DNA from: Gyrodactylus bullatarudis | Taxonomy: Eukaryota; Platyhelminthes; Monogenea; Gyrodactylidea; Gyrodactylidae | Direction: 5' to 3' | DNA length: 64,000 bases | Assembly (NCBI GenBank): GCA_012064415.1 | Contig: SSNU01000247.1 | Span: 1,612,629 to 1,676,628 of the forward strand | In this document: piece by piece, positions 40,070 through 50,076 of the stretch | Layout: every line of letters starts with the position of its first letter | How positions within the stretch are numbered: the stretch's first letter is position 1 | Translations under genes and position numbers: made by a program | The notes under the pieces: model-generated | Seen by the model: the letters and a program-made list of their open reading frames with translations, nothing else | Databases searched by the model: none | What the model was told of the DNA's origin: nothing

Positions 40070-40278
40070 TTACAGTAAAATATTTCTATTGAAACATCTT
40101 ATTTTTATTGAAACGCAAATATTCACTCCCTAATTGAGTATTATTTATCTCGACCTATCTAAATGTATAGAAATCACTTGCTGCATTCTGATTGGTCGAG
40201 ATAAATAATACTTAATCAGGGGGTAAATTCGTGTTTCAATAAAAATAATATGTTTCAATAGAAATATTTTTACTGTAA
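40070..40278. mobile_element. Foldback MITE (209 bp)
   Basis: Left arm 40070-40155 and right arm 40194-40278 are imperfect reverse complements. The ends are TTACAGTAAAA and TTTTACTGTAA, and both arms contain TATTTCTATTGAAACAT and AATTATTTATCTCGACC-type words. The loop is only about 38 bp, so the transcript would form a long hairpin. TA at the ends is compatible with a Tc1/mariner-related MITE. Confidence 0.72.
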
Positions 40279-41272
40279 ATTTCCCATATGCTAATTAGTA
40301 ATTGAAAAACCAAATTTTACTAATCCTGCTTATTTTATCCAATTTTAGATAGCTCTTTGAGACTTTTCGGTATTTGGTTAGCGTGAATTACAAAATAAAT
40401 TATTTGATATTGTTAAGACCTGTGTAATAACTGAAAATTTCCCACTTTGAATAATAACCCTTAATAGGGCAAACCTCAAGAAAGGGTTAAATGAAACTTA
40501 TGTACTTTACAATATGCAATTTATTTGATCTCAAAATTAATTATTAACCCTGTATCATAAATCTTTTAATAGCTGATTAATATTCATTTAAGTGCCAGAA
40601 AAAACTACTTGAGTCTCTTGGAACAAGCAAAAATCTCAGGTCTATCATTCATCTGAAATGTACTGCACTCATCCGACTCATGTAAATTCTCTGGGACTTT
40701 AAGGATTGATTTCAAAATATTTTATCTGAACCTTTAAAGTGGAAAAACTTTATAATACTCGAGAGTGAGCCATCAAAAATTCTATAAGGATTATTCTGAA
40801 ACTATGTTACACTATGAAAACTCGGGTGATTTTCTTACAGTATTCATGAAGGAACCCATTCTACTACCAAACCTTTTTATGATGAAAAACAAGTTTATAG
40901 GTAAAATAGACTCAACTTTAGCCCTTGCATGGTATAGACCCCAAGAGAAATTTTAATTTTTAGTATCACAAAAATAACAAGAAAAGACCATCATAAAATT
41001 TTTTTTAATTAAAAAATATACAATTTTCACACGATAATTGGATAATTTTCAAAATCTGATTCAGCATATTTGACTTCTTTGTCAAATCATGGTCCTAAAA
41101 AGCAACTTTGACCACTTTGGAAATACGCCATAATTTTCTTCTTATCATGAATTTGGGTCGCATGATGATCTAGACTCCCGAATATTTCGATCTAATTCGA
41201 TTTCTTTTGTAAAAATCCTTTTCCCATCTTCATATTAACTAGCTTTATTTTTGTGGTCCTATTATTATAACA
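40279..41272. other. AT-rich stretch, dispersed terminal module at its end
   Basis: No gene is seen; a 63-codon frame at 40765-40956 has no motif. Positions 41205-41250 carry the TTTTGTAAAAATC...TTCCCATCTTCATATTAACT module, ending 25 bp before the BUD13-like fragment. Confidence 0.45.
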
Positions 41273-41416
41273 GACCGTATGAGTTCCTTGAAGAGTTATT
41301 CATATGTTGGTCAATAATTTTACAGTATATTTCCAAAAGCAATCACAGGTAAATGTACACGAGTGCAACTTGTTTCCGGTGCTCCTGGGGTTCCATTTCA
41401 AAACCATTACCCCTAC
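41273..41416 (-). pseudogene. Partial copy of the BUD13 3' end
   Basis: This segment matches 50977-51172, the last codons and downstream flank of the BUD13 gene, in the same orientation. Shared words include TATTTTTACAGTATATTT-like sequence, AAAAGCAATCACAGGTAAAT, CAACTTGTTTCCGGTGCTC and TTTCAAAACCATTACCCCT. Deletions remove about 35 bp around the stop codon and about 25 bp within the coding part. Because it includes sequence beyond the stop, with no poly(A) tract visible, it looks like a DNA-level duplicate, but a decayed retrocopy cannot be excluded. Confidence 0.8.
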
Positions 41417-41881
41417 CATCAAGGCTATTCCGATAACTCTCTTTCTTTGACACTTTTGACGTCAATTGTTGGCTAACTTACCATTTGTTAATGTCAACTT
41501 GGTCTATACTTGAAGGATTGCATTTGAAAATTTTAATCTCAGATTTTTTATTCCTGTATTTTATGAGAATAAATATTTCCTCTCTTAATAATAATTCATT
41601 ATCATTTCAAATTGGGGATAATCCGATTTCTTGATCCTCTTCTATTTCTCCCCATTTTTATTCGATTGAGTGTTAGTGCATAGGAGAGAGGAGATAGATC
41701 TCTCCTTCATCAATTTCCACTCTCCTCAACAGTATACACACACACACAAACAGAATAAAAGTTGTGAATGAATCTCGTGTGTACTACCTCCAGCATACTA
41801 GATTTTGTAATAATGTGTTATTATTTCCTTACTACATTCCTTGAAAATAAATCATGCAACGGTTATCCTTTTGCCACTTGT

Positions 41882-41908
41882 CTGTGTGTGTGTGTGTGTG
41901 TGTGTGCA
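41882..41908. repeat. (TG)n microsatellite
   Basis: About twelve TG units. A short (TA)n run follows at about 41981-41998. Confidence 0.9.
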
Positions 41909-42247
41909 AATGATGAATCTCAATCAACATCCAATCTTCATGCCATTAGACTAGAGAGAATTCGTAATCTGGGATAACACCTGATATATATATATATATC
42001 GGTACCTTCTTCTCTCCTAAGACCTACCTTTTGGTCGGAATTTGGTAAGAAACGTTCGATTACTTCATCGATAGCTTCAAAATAAAATCTAGATCCCTGT
42101 ACGAACCGTAATAATAATGGCCTACATTGAAATTTAAAATCAAACACTATGAATTTTTTTTTTGAAATCGAAACATTTTTATTTATATACAGAAATATAG
42201 AAATTATAAATTGTACAATTAAGAGAACTGGGAAAGAGTGTTCAATG

Positions 42248-42321
42248 TGCCCGGTGTGGGAGGGTTTAAACCTAGAGTCCGAATGAGAGGTGGAAGAGAT
42301 ACCACTACGCCACACCGGGCA
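42248..42321 (-). repeat. tRNA-like SINE head
   Basis: Read on the minus strand it starts GCCCGGTGTGGCGTAGTGG, with an A box (TGGCGTAGTGGTATC), and has a B-box-like GGTTTAAACCC. It ends ACACCGGGCA, giving a perfect acceptor-like stem with the start. About 73 nt is tRNA-sized, but the T stem is offset by three bases and the anticodon stem does not pair, so a tRNA-derived repeat or decayed tRNA is preferred to a functional tRNA gene. Confidence 0.55.
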
Positions 42322-42498
42322 AAAAATTTCGTAATTTTATATTTCGACCAAAACTGTCACTTTAATCATCAAGGAAATGTTCCAGCTTCCAATTGTGTTA
42401 TCTTTTGAATAGTGGAGAAATTACAGTTTTTTAAACCTAATCATGGTTATTAATAATAACTTATTATTATAATAATTATTACCCTGTTAGTACACTAT

Positions 42499-42565
42499 AG
42501 GCAGGATTCGAACGTAGGTCTTCAACCCCCTTCTCAACACTAGGGCAGAACCAACGTTCATCTCC
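42499..42565 (-). repeat. tRNA-like SINE remnant
   Basis: The minus strand carries ACGTTCGAATCCTGCC, a close B-box match. Upstream a weak A-box-like TGCCCTAGTGTTGAGA sits at plausible spacing. No cloverleaf forms. Confidence 0.45.
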
Positions 42566-42866
42566 GACAGTCTCCATCAAGTTAGATTTCATGGTAATGC
42601 ACTCCTTCAATTCATCAATTCTCACGTTACTCCCCTCCCCCCATTTTGATCAGTATTAGGGTGAAAAAGGTAATAAATCACTTTTGGAATAAAAATGAAA
42701 GAGATTTATCATTTGGAGATAAAGAAATTTTTCTTCTCAGTGTAAAAGGTTTAACTTTTTCTCACCTAATCAGTTGTAGTTTTATTTTTCTTCGTCATTA
42801 CACACATCGACTTTATATGAGCTGCAGCACTTGGCCATCTTTCTAAACTCAACTGTTACTGTCATT

Positions 42867-43318
42867 GGTGACAAGACACATCAAAATCATGAGGCTTCAA
42901 TTTCTGATTTCTCAATTTTGTATAAAAATTCGGGTGATGACAGCACAGATTTCTGGGTGAAGGAGAAATTCTTCATCACTTTAAACCAAACCTGTGTATT
43001 CAGAAAAATTACTCTTATAACCTTCAATTACCCTGTGAGCTTTTTCACTTTTCTCTTCACTGTTGCTGTATTTATTGGAGAGTTTTGGTGTTTTTCAGCT
43101 CACATTAATATATTCTTAAATTTTTCTTAACTTTTACTATACTTACTGTACTTCTTTCGAAATTTTTAAAATATTATTTTCAATAAATTTCAAACTTATA
43201 TTATTATTTATGTGTCCCTACTGATGAAACATAAATGTACATAAAGAAATGTACATTTAGTGAATGAAATCTTTTTCTTCTATAACTACAAATATGATAT
43301 TAGCGGATTTTCGGACGC
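42867..43318 (+). mobile_element. Penelope-like 3' fragment with hammerhead-like core
   Basis: Positions 42867-43020 encode a decayed end of the GIY-YIG frame (SISDFSILYKNSGDDS, then FWVKEKFFI). They are followed by the 3' tail shared with 5425-5545. The hammerhead-like core has CTGATGA at 43221-43227 and GAAA at 43246-43249, followed by the palindrome TGTACA. CCCTA and TAGTG flank it (helix I with one mismatch). An enlarged helix II contains an extra TGTACA. The terminal GATTTTCGGACG (43305-43316) follows. Confidence 0.75.
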
Positions 43319-43860
43319 AGGCTGACAAGTAATTTGCCACTAAATCTTTTTTCATATAATTCTACTTGGCCAATAGAGACTTTGTGAACATCCGGGATAT
43401 GGAGATATTTTCAAAAAGATGCAAAATCCAGATAAAAATCTTGTTACACAAACTGAATTTTTTCTTCCCGTTTTATTGTCTGGATTCTTATTTCATCCAT
43501 AGACAATGCTGCAAAATAAAACGCCTAGAGAAATATTTCTCTATCCCTGAGCTGATATATACAGTTGTAGTTGAGGAATTTTTAAAACTCCAGTGAGACA
43601 TTCTTTCCATAATATATTGACAAGTTCACATTAAGCATTCATTTAAATTTTTAAAGTTTATCAATACAGAATTATATTGTTTAACAGTCATGCGTTATGA
43701 GAAGACTCCTTTTTAGAGCACAGCTCAATTTTTAAAACTATCTGCATTACATTTCTCGAACAGATTTTAGTAATAAACAGATAGAGAGGATTTTATTTAT
43801 GTAAAAATCTATTCTCAGAATTATCTGAGAACAAAGCTTTAAATTCTCAAAAAAGTCGAG

Positions 43861-43945
43861 GGGGTTAATACTTGAACACGGGGTGGAATAATATTAGATT
43901 CAACTAAGATCTAAGGTACTGTACCCACTAAGCCATCCCGATAAA
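43861..43945 (-). repeat. tRNA-like SINE head
   Basis: On the minus strand, GGGATGGCTTAGTGGGTACAG contains a good A box and GTGTTCAAGTATTAACCCC a B-box-like element about 40 nt downstream. A tRNA-derived origin is plausible; the arms do not pair as a tRNA. Confidence 0.5.
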
Positions 43946-44233
43946 CAAATGTAAATTATTTATTATATCTAAAACATGCAAAATATCTACCTTCTCTTCC
44001 AGAAAAGTTGGAGTATTTTTAAATGCATTTTCAAACTCAGCTTTCAATACTTAAAATGCTTGTATATTCGGTTAAATATGCTAAGGAGTTGAGCAGTCCT
44101 CTACCCCTTTTATACAAGAAGTTTTCATGTTTAATTAAAAGGGTCTTTGACATTTGTATTCATAAAGCTACTAGCATAGTTCTTTGTTGTAATCTGATAT
44201 CTAATACACAGACAAGCTTTTGAATCTAAATCA

Positions 44234-44434
44234 ATGATTAACAACCATCGTTACTTTGTAACTAGTAATTACATTTACTCTCTGTGTAATATAGTAGTTT
44301 ATCTTAAAGAGAACCAACCTACTCTTGTAATGAAAATCAATCAGTTGAATTCAAGTCTGACTGAGCACTGTTTGACTAAACACCCTCATTCTTGTTCTGA
44401 CTTCAAGGATAGAGTCCATATTCTGAGGCTTTAG
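44234..44434 (+). pseudogene. Possible degenerate GIY-YIG (retroelement) fragment
   Basis: A 66-codon frame reads NYIYSLCNIVVYLKENQPTL, then SSLTEHCLTKHPHSC and VHILR. The spacing recalls a GIY-YIG domain (IYxLxC...VYIGET.RTL...TEH..K..H) with the YIG Gly lost. It ends about 65 bp before the GPCR start and is not continuous with it. Weak evidence; a chance frame is possible. Confidence 0.3.
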
Positions 44435-44502
44435 ACAATTAATTCTTTCGATATTTCTACAATGAGTTTAATGAAACCGTTTCTATTTTTAGATTAAAGC
44501 TC

Positions 44503-45726
44503 ATGTCAGAGGCACAATCAGCGCTAGAGGCGTTACACCAAGTCTCCCTAATCGAGGTAACGACTAAACTCATCATCTTCCTATCAATTATCTTTGGAGC
44601 AATATTCGGTAATCTCCTGGTCCTTATTTCCTTGATAAAATTTCGGAAGCTCCGCAGTAATACAAATCTTTTTATTGCATCCCTCGCTGTGACAGATCTC
44701 ATCGTTGCTTTAGCTGTCATGCCGTTCAATTTGATCTTGTCAGTTCTCAATCGTTATTGGCCATTTAATGAAACCCTTTGTGATTGGTATAATTCAAATG
44801 ATGTCCTATTTAGTACAGCCAGTTTATTGCATTTATGCTGTATATCGATGGATCGTTACGTGGCCGTATTTAAACCCTTGGAATATGAATTTAAAATAAA
44901 TCGACGACGCGTAATCATTATGCTCATAATTGTCTGGCTAGCCTCATTCATTATTTCGTATATTCCGATTCATACTGGAATTTATGCGGTGACAACTAAA
45001 CAGGAAAAGAACCGGTGTGAATTTCGTCCTAATCAAGCCTACGGTATCATCTCATCGATAGTCTCCTTTTGGATACCATGTATTCTCATGTCAATCATCT
45101 ATGCTCAAATTTATCGTCAGGCCCTGAAACAGAGTGAAAATATGATGCCAAAAATACCACGTTATCAAATAAATAAAACTATTATTTCTCCTCAGGATCA
45201 GCAGCAGATAATAGAACCTGAAAATATCAAAATTGCTGACCAGTCTGCTGGAGGTAATGCAAGTGTCCCTGAAAAGGGTTCCAGCTTCAGTCAGGAAAAT
45301 GTAATCATTAAAAAGACATTGATCAATGTAATGAGAGAGCGTGCCAACAGGAATCGTAAAACGCTTAGCAATGAAGGTCTCAAGCGTGACCTTGAGGCTA
45401 GCTCAACCACATATCTCAAGTCGAGAAAGGAATTTTTCAAGAACAAAGAGAACAAGGCTGCCAAGACCCTCGGCATCCTCATGGGAGCCTTTTTCTTGTG
45501 TTGGTTTCCTTTTTTTCTATGGTATTCTATTGTTACTATTTGTAAAGAATGTCATTGTCCTATAATTGTTGTCGAGATTCTATTCTGGATTGGCTATCTC
45601 AACTCTACCCTGAATCCGGTAATTTATGCATTCTACAATAAAGAATTTCGTAATGCTTTCATTCAAATTCTCAGATGCAGTTCGAAAAGAATGTACGAGA
45701 AGAAGAGGGTCCTTCGACACAGTTGA
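44503..45726 (+). CDS. Biogenic-amine GPCR, octopamine-beta / beta-adrenergic-like
   Basis: A single-exon 407-residue class A GPCR. Seven hydrophobic segments are visible, with GNLLVLISLI (TM1) and NLFIASLAVTDLIVA (TM2). In TM3, Asp100 occupies the amine-binding position, followed by DRY (117-119). TM5 has the catechol/phenol-contacting serines in YGIISSIVSFWIP (184, 185, 188). TM6 has CWFPFF (333-338), and TM7 has NPVIY (371-375). Cys93 and Cys172 can form the usual TM3-ECL2 disulfide. The third intracellular loop is about 110 residues. TM5 and TM6-7 (LGILMGAFFLCWFPFFLWY, LFWIGYLNSTLNPVIY) look most like beta-adrenergic-like octopamine receptors, which couple to Gs and cAMP, but a D1-like or tyramine receptor cannot be excluded. 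The lack of introns contrasts with most spliced neighbours. Start chosen at the first in-frame ATG, giving a short N-terminus. Confidence 0.9.
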   Translation: MSEAQSALEALHQVSLIEVTTKLIIFLSIIFGAIFGNLLVLISLIKFRKLRSNTNLFIASLAVTDLIVALAVMPFNLILSVLNRYWPFNETLCDWYNSNDVLFSTASLLHLCCISMDRYVAVFKPLEYEFKINRRRVIIMLIIVWLASFIISYIPIHTGIYAVTTKQEKNRCEFRPNQAYGIISSIVSFWIPCILMSIIYAQIYRQALKQSENMMPKIPRYQINKTIISPQDQQQIIEPENIKIADQSAGGNASVPEKGSSFSQENVIIKKTLINVMRERANRNRKTLSNEGLKRDLEASSTTYLKSRKEFFKNKENKAAKTLGILMGAFFLCWFPFFLWYSIVTICKECHCPIIVVEILFWIGYLNSTLNPVIYAFYNKEFRNAFIQILRCSSKRMYEKKRVLRHS

Positions 45727-46296
45727 CTGAATTTGTTGTTAAATATATTACTGTTACATGTTACAATAATAATGAAATTTACGATGTTATATATGTATGT
45801 AGATGATAATATAATTACCACCAAACTACATTATTATTATCATTAAAGAGTTGTATAAAGAAAGAGATTTTTAGATGACATGTATGACACAAGAACTGAA
45901 CGTTTCTTTGATTTTTTATCCATGATTATTTTTAAATATGTACAATTTATGCAAGAGAGATATTTTAATTGTCCATACTTTTATTTTTTACTTATTTAGC
46001 CCAGCTACTTGAAAGTAGTCTCAGATAAAATTTGTATTTTTTGATGTGGAATATTTTGGACAGATTCTCAAATATAAGAGTCTTAGAATAAGACTACTAC
46101 TACTAATATTAGACTCTATAGTATAGATGAATGAAATCCATTGAAAATTCATAATTGATGACAAACTAAGAGGATATTTTCCACTTGAATAAAATCTGTC
46201 CAATCATTAGCTCAAAATCAATTCAAGGGTAAAAAGATTATGAAATTAGCAATAGAATTTATGAAGAATTTTATTTGACTTTTGATCTTAGAATGA

Positions 46297-46814
46297 TTAC
46301 ATTGATGGTGTTGCAAACTGTTTAGTGTGTTGTGCAGCGAGTCTTAAAGCTTCTGCTTTGTTTGTTTTCCAAAGATCAGCTACAGCATTATTTAAGGGAT
46401 CATCTGGATTAGGTTCACTTAGTAGAGCCTGGATACTAATCAAAACTGTACGAATCTGAAGTGCAGGAGTCCATTTATCTACAAAAATAGACGTAATTAG
46501 ATTATTGTTAGACATACCCTTTAGAATGTCAAGGCAAACTCTGCCCAATGTATCAATGTTAGGGTGATAGATTTTGGTGCAAAATCTGACTTTAGGTGCA
46601 CACATGGGATATTCCTCAGGGAGAAATAAATCTATTTTGAATATACCATTTTCATAGGGAGAGTCTTTTGGTCCTAGGAGATATACCTTGAAATATCTTA
46701 AATTTGACTCATCAACTTCCACTTTAATTCCATCTACTGGTTCGGCTGCTAAACGTTGAGTTTCCTAGAGTAAGAAGAAAATAATACTTTTTGAATCCGT
46801 TTAGGCAGGGACAT
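46297..46814 (-). CDS. UBE2N: Ubiquitin-conjugating enzyme E2 N (Ubc13)
   Basis: Three exons, 46814-46788, 46764-46518 and 46478-46297, give 151 residues against 152 in human UBE2N. The introns are 23 nt (46765-46787) and 39 nt (46479-46517). The join restores [18 protein letters not shown] and [14 protein letters not shown], as in Ubc13. HPN (77-79) and the active-site Cys86 in GRVCLDIL are present. Ubc13 pairs with a UEV partner to build Lys63-linked ubiquitin chains for DNA-damage tolerance and signalling. The 39-nt intron is in frame and stop-free, so retention would insert 13 residues right after the active-site loop. The start codon lies 137 bp from that of the divergent PHKG gene, suggesting a shared promoter. 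Confidence 0.95.
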
Positions 46815-46951
46815 CATTATGGAAGAATGCGTTTTGAATTTTCAAACTTGCATAATTTTAACTTGTTTTCCAAAAGCTCTAATTAATAAAACACTTTTGG
46901 CAACTATTTAAAATATTTGTTAGAAAATGAATCAGTATTAGACCAATCTAC
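46815..46951. promoter_or_regulatory. Likely bidirectional promoter, UBE2N / PHKG
   Basis: Only 137 bp separate the divergent start codons of UBE2N and PHKG. This must contain both 5' UTRs and core promoters. I see no convincing TATA box. Inferred from gene layout alone. Confidence 0.5.
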
Positions 46952-48287
46952 ATGTCAAAAAGTGATACTAATGTTACAGGCTTCACTGAACAGTTTCATG
47001 CAAAATATGAGCCTAAAGAAATTCTAGGAACAGGAGCTAGTAGTGTAGTTAGGTTATGCACTAGAAAAGATAACAAATATGATTTTGCAGTCAAAATTAT
47101 TGATTTCAATAGTGGTTTTGACGATCCAGAAGTATTGAAAGTTGATGTATTACGTGAAATCTCTATTCTGAACAAAGTCAAAGACCACAACAACATAATC
47201 AAACTTTATGAAACTTTTGAAGGAGACATGTTCATGTTTTTAGTCTTCGAAGTGTAATTAATTTTTGACTAATTATACTAGGTGCCCATATGGAGATTTG
47301 TTTGATTATTTGACTAAAGCAGTAAACCTATCCGAGAAGAAAACCAAGTTTATCATGAGACAAATTCTCAGCGCTGTCGATTACATGCATGAAAAAGGAG
47401 TAATTCATCGTGATCTCAAACCAGAAAACATTCTGCTAAACGAAACTTTAAATATAAAAATTACCGATTTCGGTCTAGCTGCTATGCAAGATGAACGAGA
47501 TGAGCTTTGCGAAATTCGAGGAACGCCAGGGTATCTTGCTCCGGAAATTCTTCGGTCTGGTTATTATGAAGAGACTGAGCCATACAGTTTTCCTGTTGAC
47601 ATTTGGGCCTGTGGTGTAATCATGTATACATTGCTATTCGGTTGTCCTCCATTCTGGAATAGAAAGGAGCATTTAATGCTACGTGCCATAATGGAGGGGA
47701 AATTCAGCTTCCCTAGAACTGATTGGAATGAAATTAAAGATCCTACAAGAAATCTGGTAAGTTTTCAATGAAGGCTATTTTACTACAATACTACTACATA
47801 AGTGATTTCATGAATTTTTCTATCTCACTGACAGATTTCAAGAATGCTTTGTGTTGATGTTGAGAAGCGTGTTGATGCCAAAGAAGCTTTGAGTCATGAA
47901 TTCTTCTATCAAATCGAAAGCAAAACAACACAATCAGAAAAGAGGAATCTACGCCAGATATTCAAATCATCTGTAATCTCAATCATCTTCATAATACATC
48001 TAAGGAATTTATATGAAGATGCCTTATGGTTATCTGTGGACATTTTATCCTCAGATCCATATAGGAATCGTAAACTGAGAAAAATCATCGATACAATATC
48101 ATTCGACATTTACAGTCAGTGGGTGAAAAAGGGTGAAGAGCAAAATAGAGCTGCCCTATTTGAGAATGCCTTTAAAAAGATTTCTGCCACAGAGGATGAA
48201 GGAATGGATGCCTCTGACTCTGACTCGGACGACTACAATTTCGATGAAGACGTGGAATATGAAGATTATCCCTACCAGTTTAACTGA
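46952..48287 (+). CDS. PHKG: Phosphorylase b kinase gamma catalytic chain
   Basis: Exons 46952-47253, 47282-47756 and 47835-48287 give 409 residues. The introns are 28 nt (47254-47281) and 78 nt (47757-47834). The kinase domain spans about residues 19-285. It has a LGTGASSVV glycine loop, Lys48 in FAVKII, HRDLKPEN (143-150), DFG (163-165), GTPGYLAPE and VDIWACGVIMYTLL. The C-terminal part (DPYRNRKLRKIIDTISFDIY, WVKKGEEQNRAALFEN) is the calmodulin-binding regulatory segment specific to phosphorylase kinase gamma, which separates it from other CaM kinases. It phosphorylates glycogen phosphorylase in response to calcium. An acidic tail follows (EDEGMDASDSDSDD). The 28-nt intron is among the shortest here. 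Convergent with METTL25B, 181 bp between stop codons. Confidence 0.95.
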
Positions 48288-48468
48288 TTTCAACATGAGA
48301 AATAGGCCTAGATATATAATTTGGATGGGAAAAAGACAGTTTGATTGGCTGAATTTACCCATTCACATAGAGTGAGGAATGCTTTTACAAATCATTGCAT
48401 ACAGATTTAAAAACTATTTATTGTTAATTTCACCAGTTCAATGTGCGTGTTTATACAAGGAGTTATTA

Positions 48469-49936
48469 TTATTTCACAGCAATTATACAAATGTTCCTAG
48501 GAGACTTTTCATAGTCAAATAAACGATAAAGACATGACCTGTATCCCTTATTCTTCAAATAGATCAGCTTTTCAATTAAAATGTATGCTTCTATCAGGGG
48601 ACAGAGGAGAAGTCTGACTGCATGAAATTTGACAACATCCATCCAGTCATCCTTGCCATCAAATGGATCTTTGCATGGGTCAATTGACTCTAGGATAGAC
48701 GACGAGTTTTCAATCTCATTAACCTTGATAAACATTTCAAGGAATTGATAGAAATTTTTCAAATTCTTCCTCGATGATTTGAACGGCTTTGATCGTTTAA
48801 CATGAACACCATTCAAGGAAAGAATTTCTTCAGCTTTTGCACGATATGCTTGTAATTTGAGCATTTCATGAGAGGTAGGATCCTTCAGCCTTTGCAAATA
48901 ACTCGTTATATTATGACAAGCTGATTCTCTAGCTGAGTATGAAAGCTTCATTCAATATTAAATGTATGCTTGAAATACCTTGAAGTTGGCATCAATCACA
49001 ATTTCATCAGCATGATCGACAACCTTTTTCATGTAACAACAAGGGACTAAAACTAGAGCCTTGACTGACGAGATCTGATGAAAGTACTGGATAATGCGAT
49101 CTGACAAATCTCCACAAGCATGAAGACCTATTAGAATATTATTCTTTCTATTACATAATATGAGATGAGGAAACTTACTCTTGATTCAAAAGAGAACAGA
49201 GATCTGAATCTGAATTTATCTTTACATTCAAATGAATAGGATTCACAGTATCTAGAGCCTTTTTAGTCAACTTTTTCATGGGAAAATTGTCAATCTCATT
49301 AGCTCTATCATAGAATAATTCATTTCCTTCAATGCTAATGGTCTTAATGTCCGAAAACATTGAAAGATATCGAGTTAGATGGCCTTGACCTGAACCAATG
49401 TCTACAATGACTGAATCAGGTAAGAATTCGTTTATTAACTTCTTCAAAAGTCCACCATGTCTAAGTATTTCATGCTCTTTCTTGGGTTTAATTTTATACT
49501 TGCACAAGTTTGGCAATTTTTCATCCGGAACAAAACTTTCAAGCTCGTGCTCCCATTCTGGGGGCAAATTAGAGTAAAATGTTCTTCGGGTGCAGTAGTT
49601 AAATTGCAGATACTTGGAAACGCTCTTTAAGCAGAGAAGATGAAGACTGAATACTCTAGGAGGCGAATTGTAGGTGGGTTGGTCAGTGAAATTATCCAAA
49701 AGATAAACTAGATCCTCTACTTGTAGTGAATTTGATTTCAAGGATTCAGCCAAACCTAATTTTTTTACATAGAATTCATTTACAAATGAATCCATCAGTT
49801 CTCTATAGATAAGTAATAACTTCTTGAGCTTAGTCAAGTCTCTCAAGGCAGAATCCATTTGAAAAATGTCTTGAGAAAAACACTTCAAGATAAAATTTAC
49901 AATTTCTCTCTTTATTAATGTTAATGATATGTTCAA
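48469..49936 (-). CDS. METTL25B: Methyltransferase-like protein 25B (RRNAD1 family)
   Basis: Exons 49936-49179, 49147-48979 and 48945-48469 give 467 residues. The introns are 31 nt (49148-49178) and 33 nt (48946-48978). The N-terminal helical part (LLLIYRELMDSFVNEFYVKKLG) matches the family. A PKKEHEI motif (151-157) precedes the SAM-binding motif VIVDIGSGQGHLTRYLS (from about 176). After the first intron come NNILIGLHACGDLSDR and PCCYMKK, and the C-terminus has APLVET-like CPLIEAYILIEKLIYLKNKG and SPRNICIIAVK, as in METTL25B. The protein is a Rossmann-fold methyltransferase whose substrate is not well established. Met27 is an alternative start. The next gene on the same strand ends 140 bp upstream. 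Confidence 0.9.
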
Positions 49937-50076
49937 ATTTTTCGCTAAAATGAATAAAATTGTTCTCTTGAGAGCATTATATTTTTCAATAAAGATGAAT
50001 CGGCATCTTGAATATCGAATCGATATTATCGATTTCCTCTGGATAACTGCATTACTGTTGTCTTGATAGTTTCAGA

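Noticed and set aside
41938..42315. 125-codon minus-strand frame
   Set aside because: It runs through the tRNA-like repeat and the (TA)n run; no protein similarity seen.
42248..42321. Functional tRNA gene
   Set aside because: The acceptor-like stem and boxes are good, but the T arm is offset and no anticodon stem forms.
44457..44750. 97-codon minus-strand frame
   Set aside because: Antisense to the start of the amine GPCR, whose motifs are unambiguous.
46021..46203. 60-codon minus-strand frame after UBE2N
   Set aside because: Lies in the spacer between convergent GPCR and UBE2N genes, with no motif.
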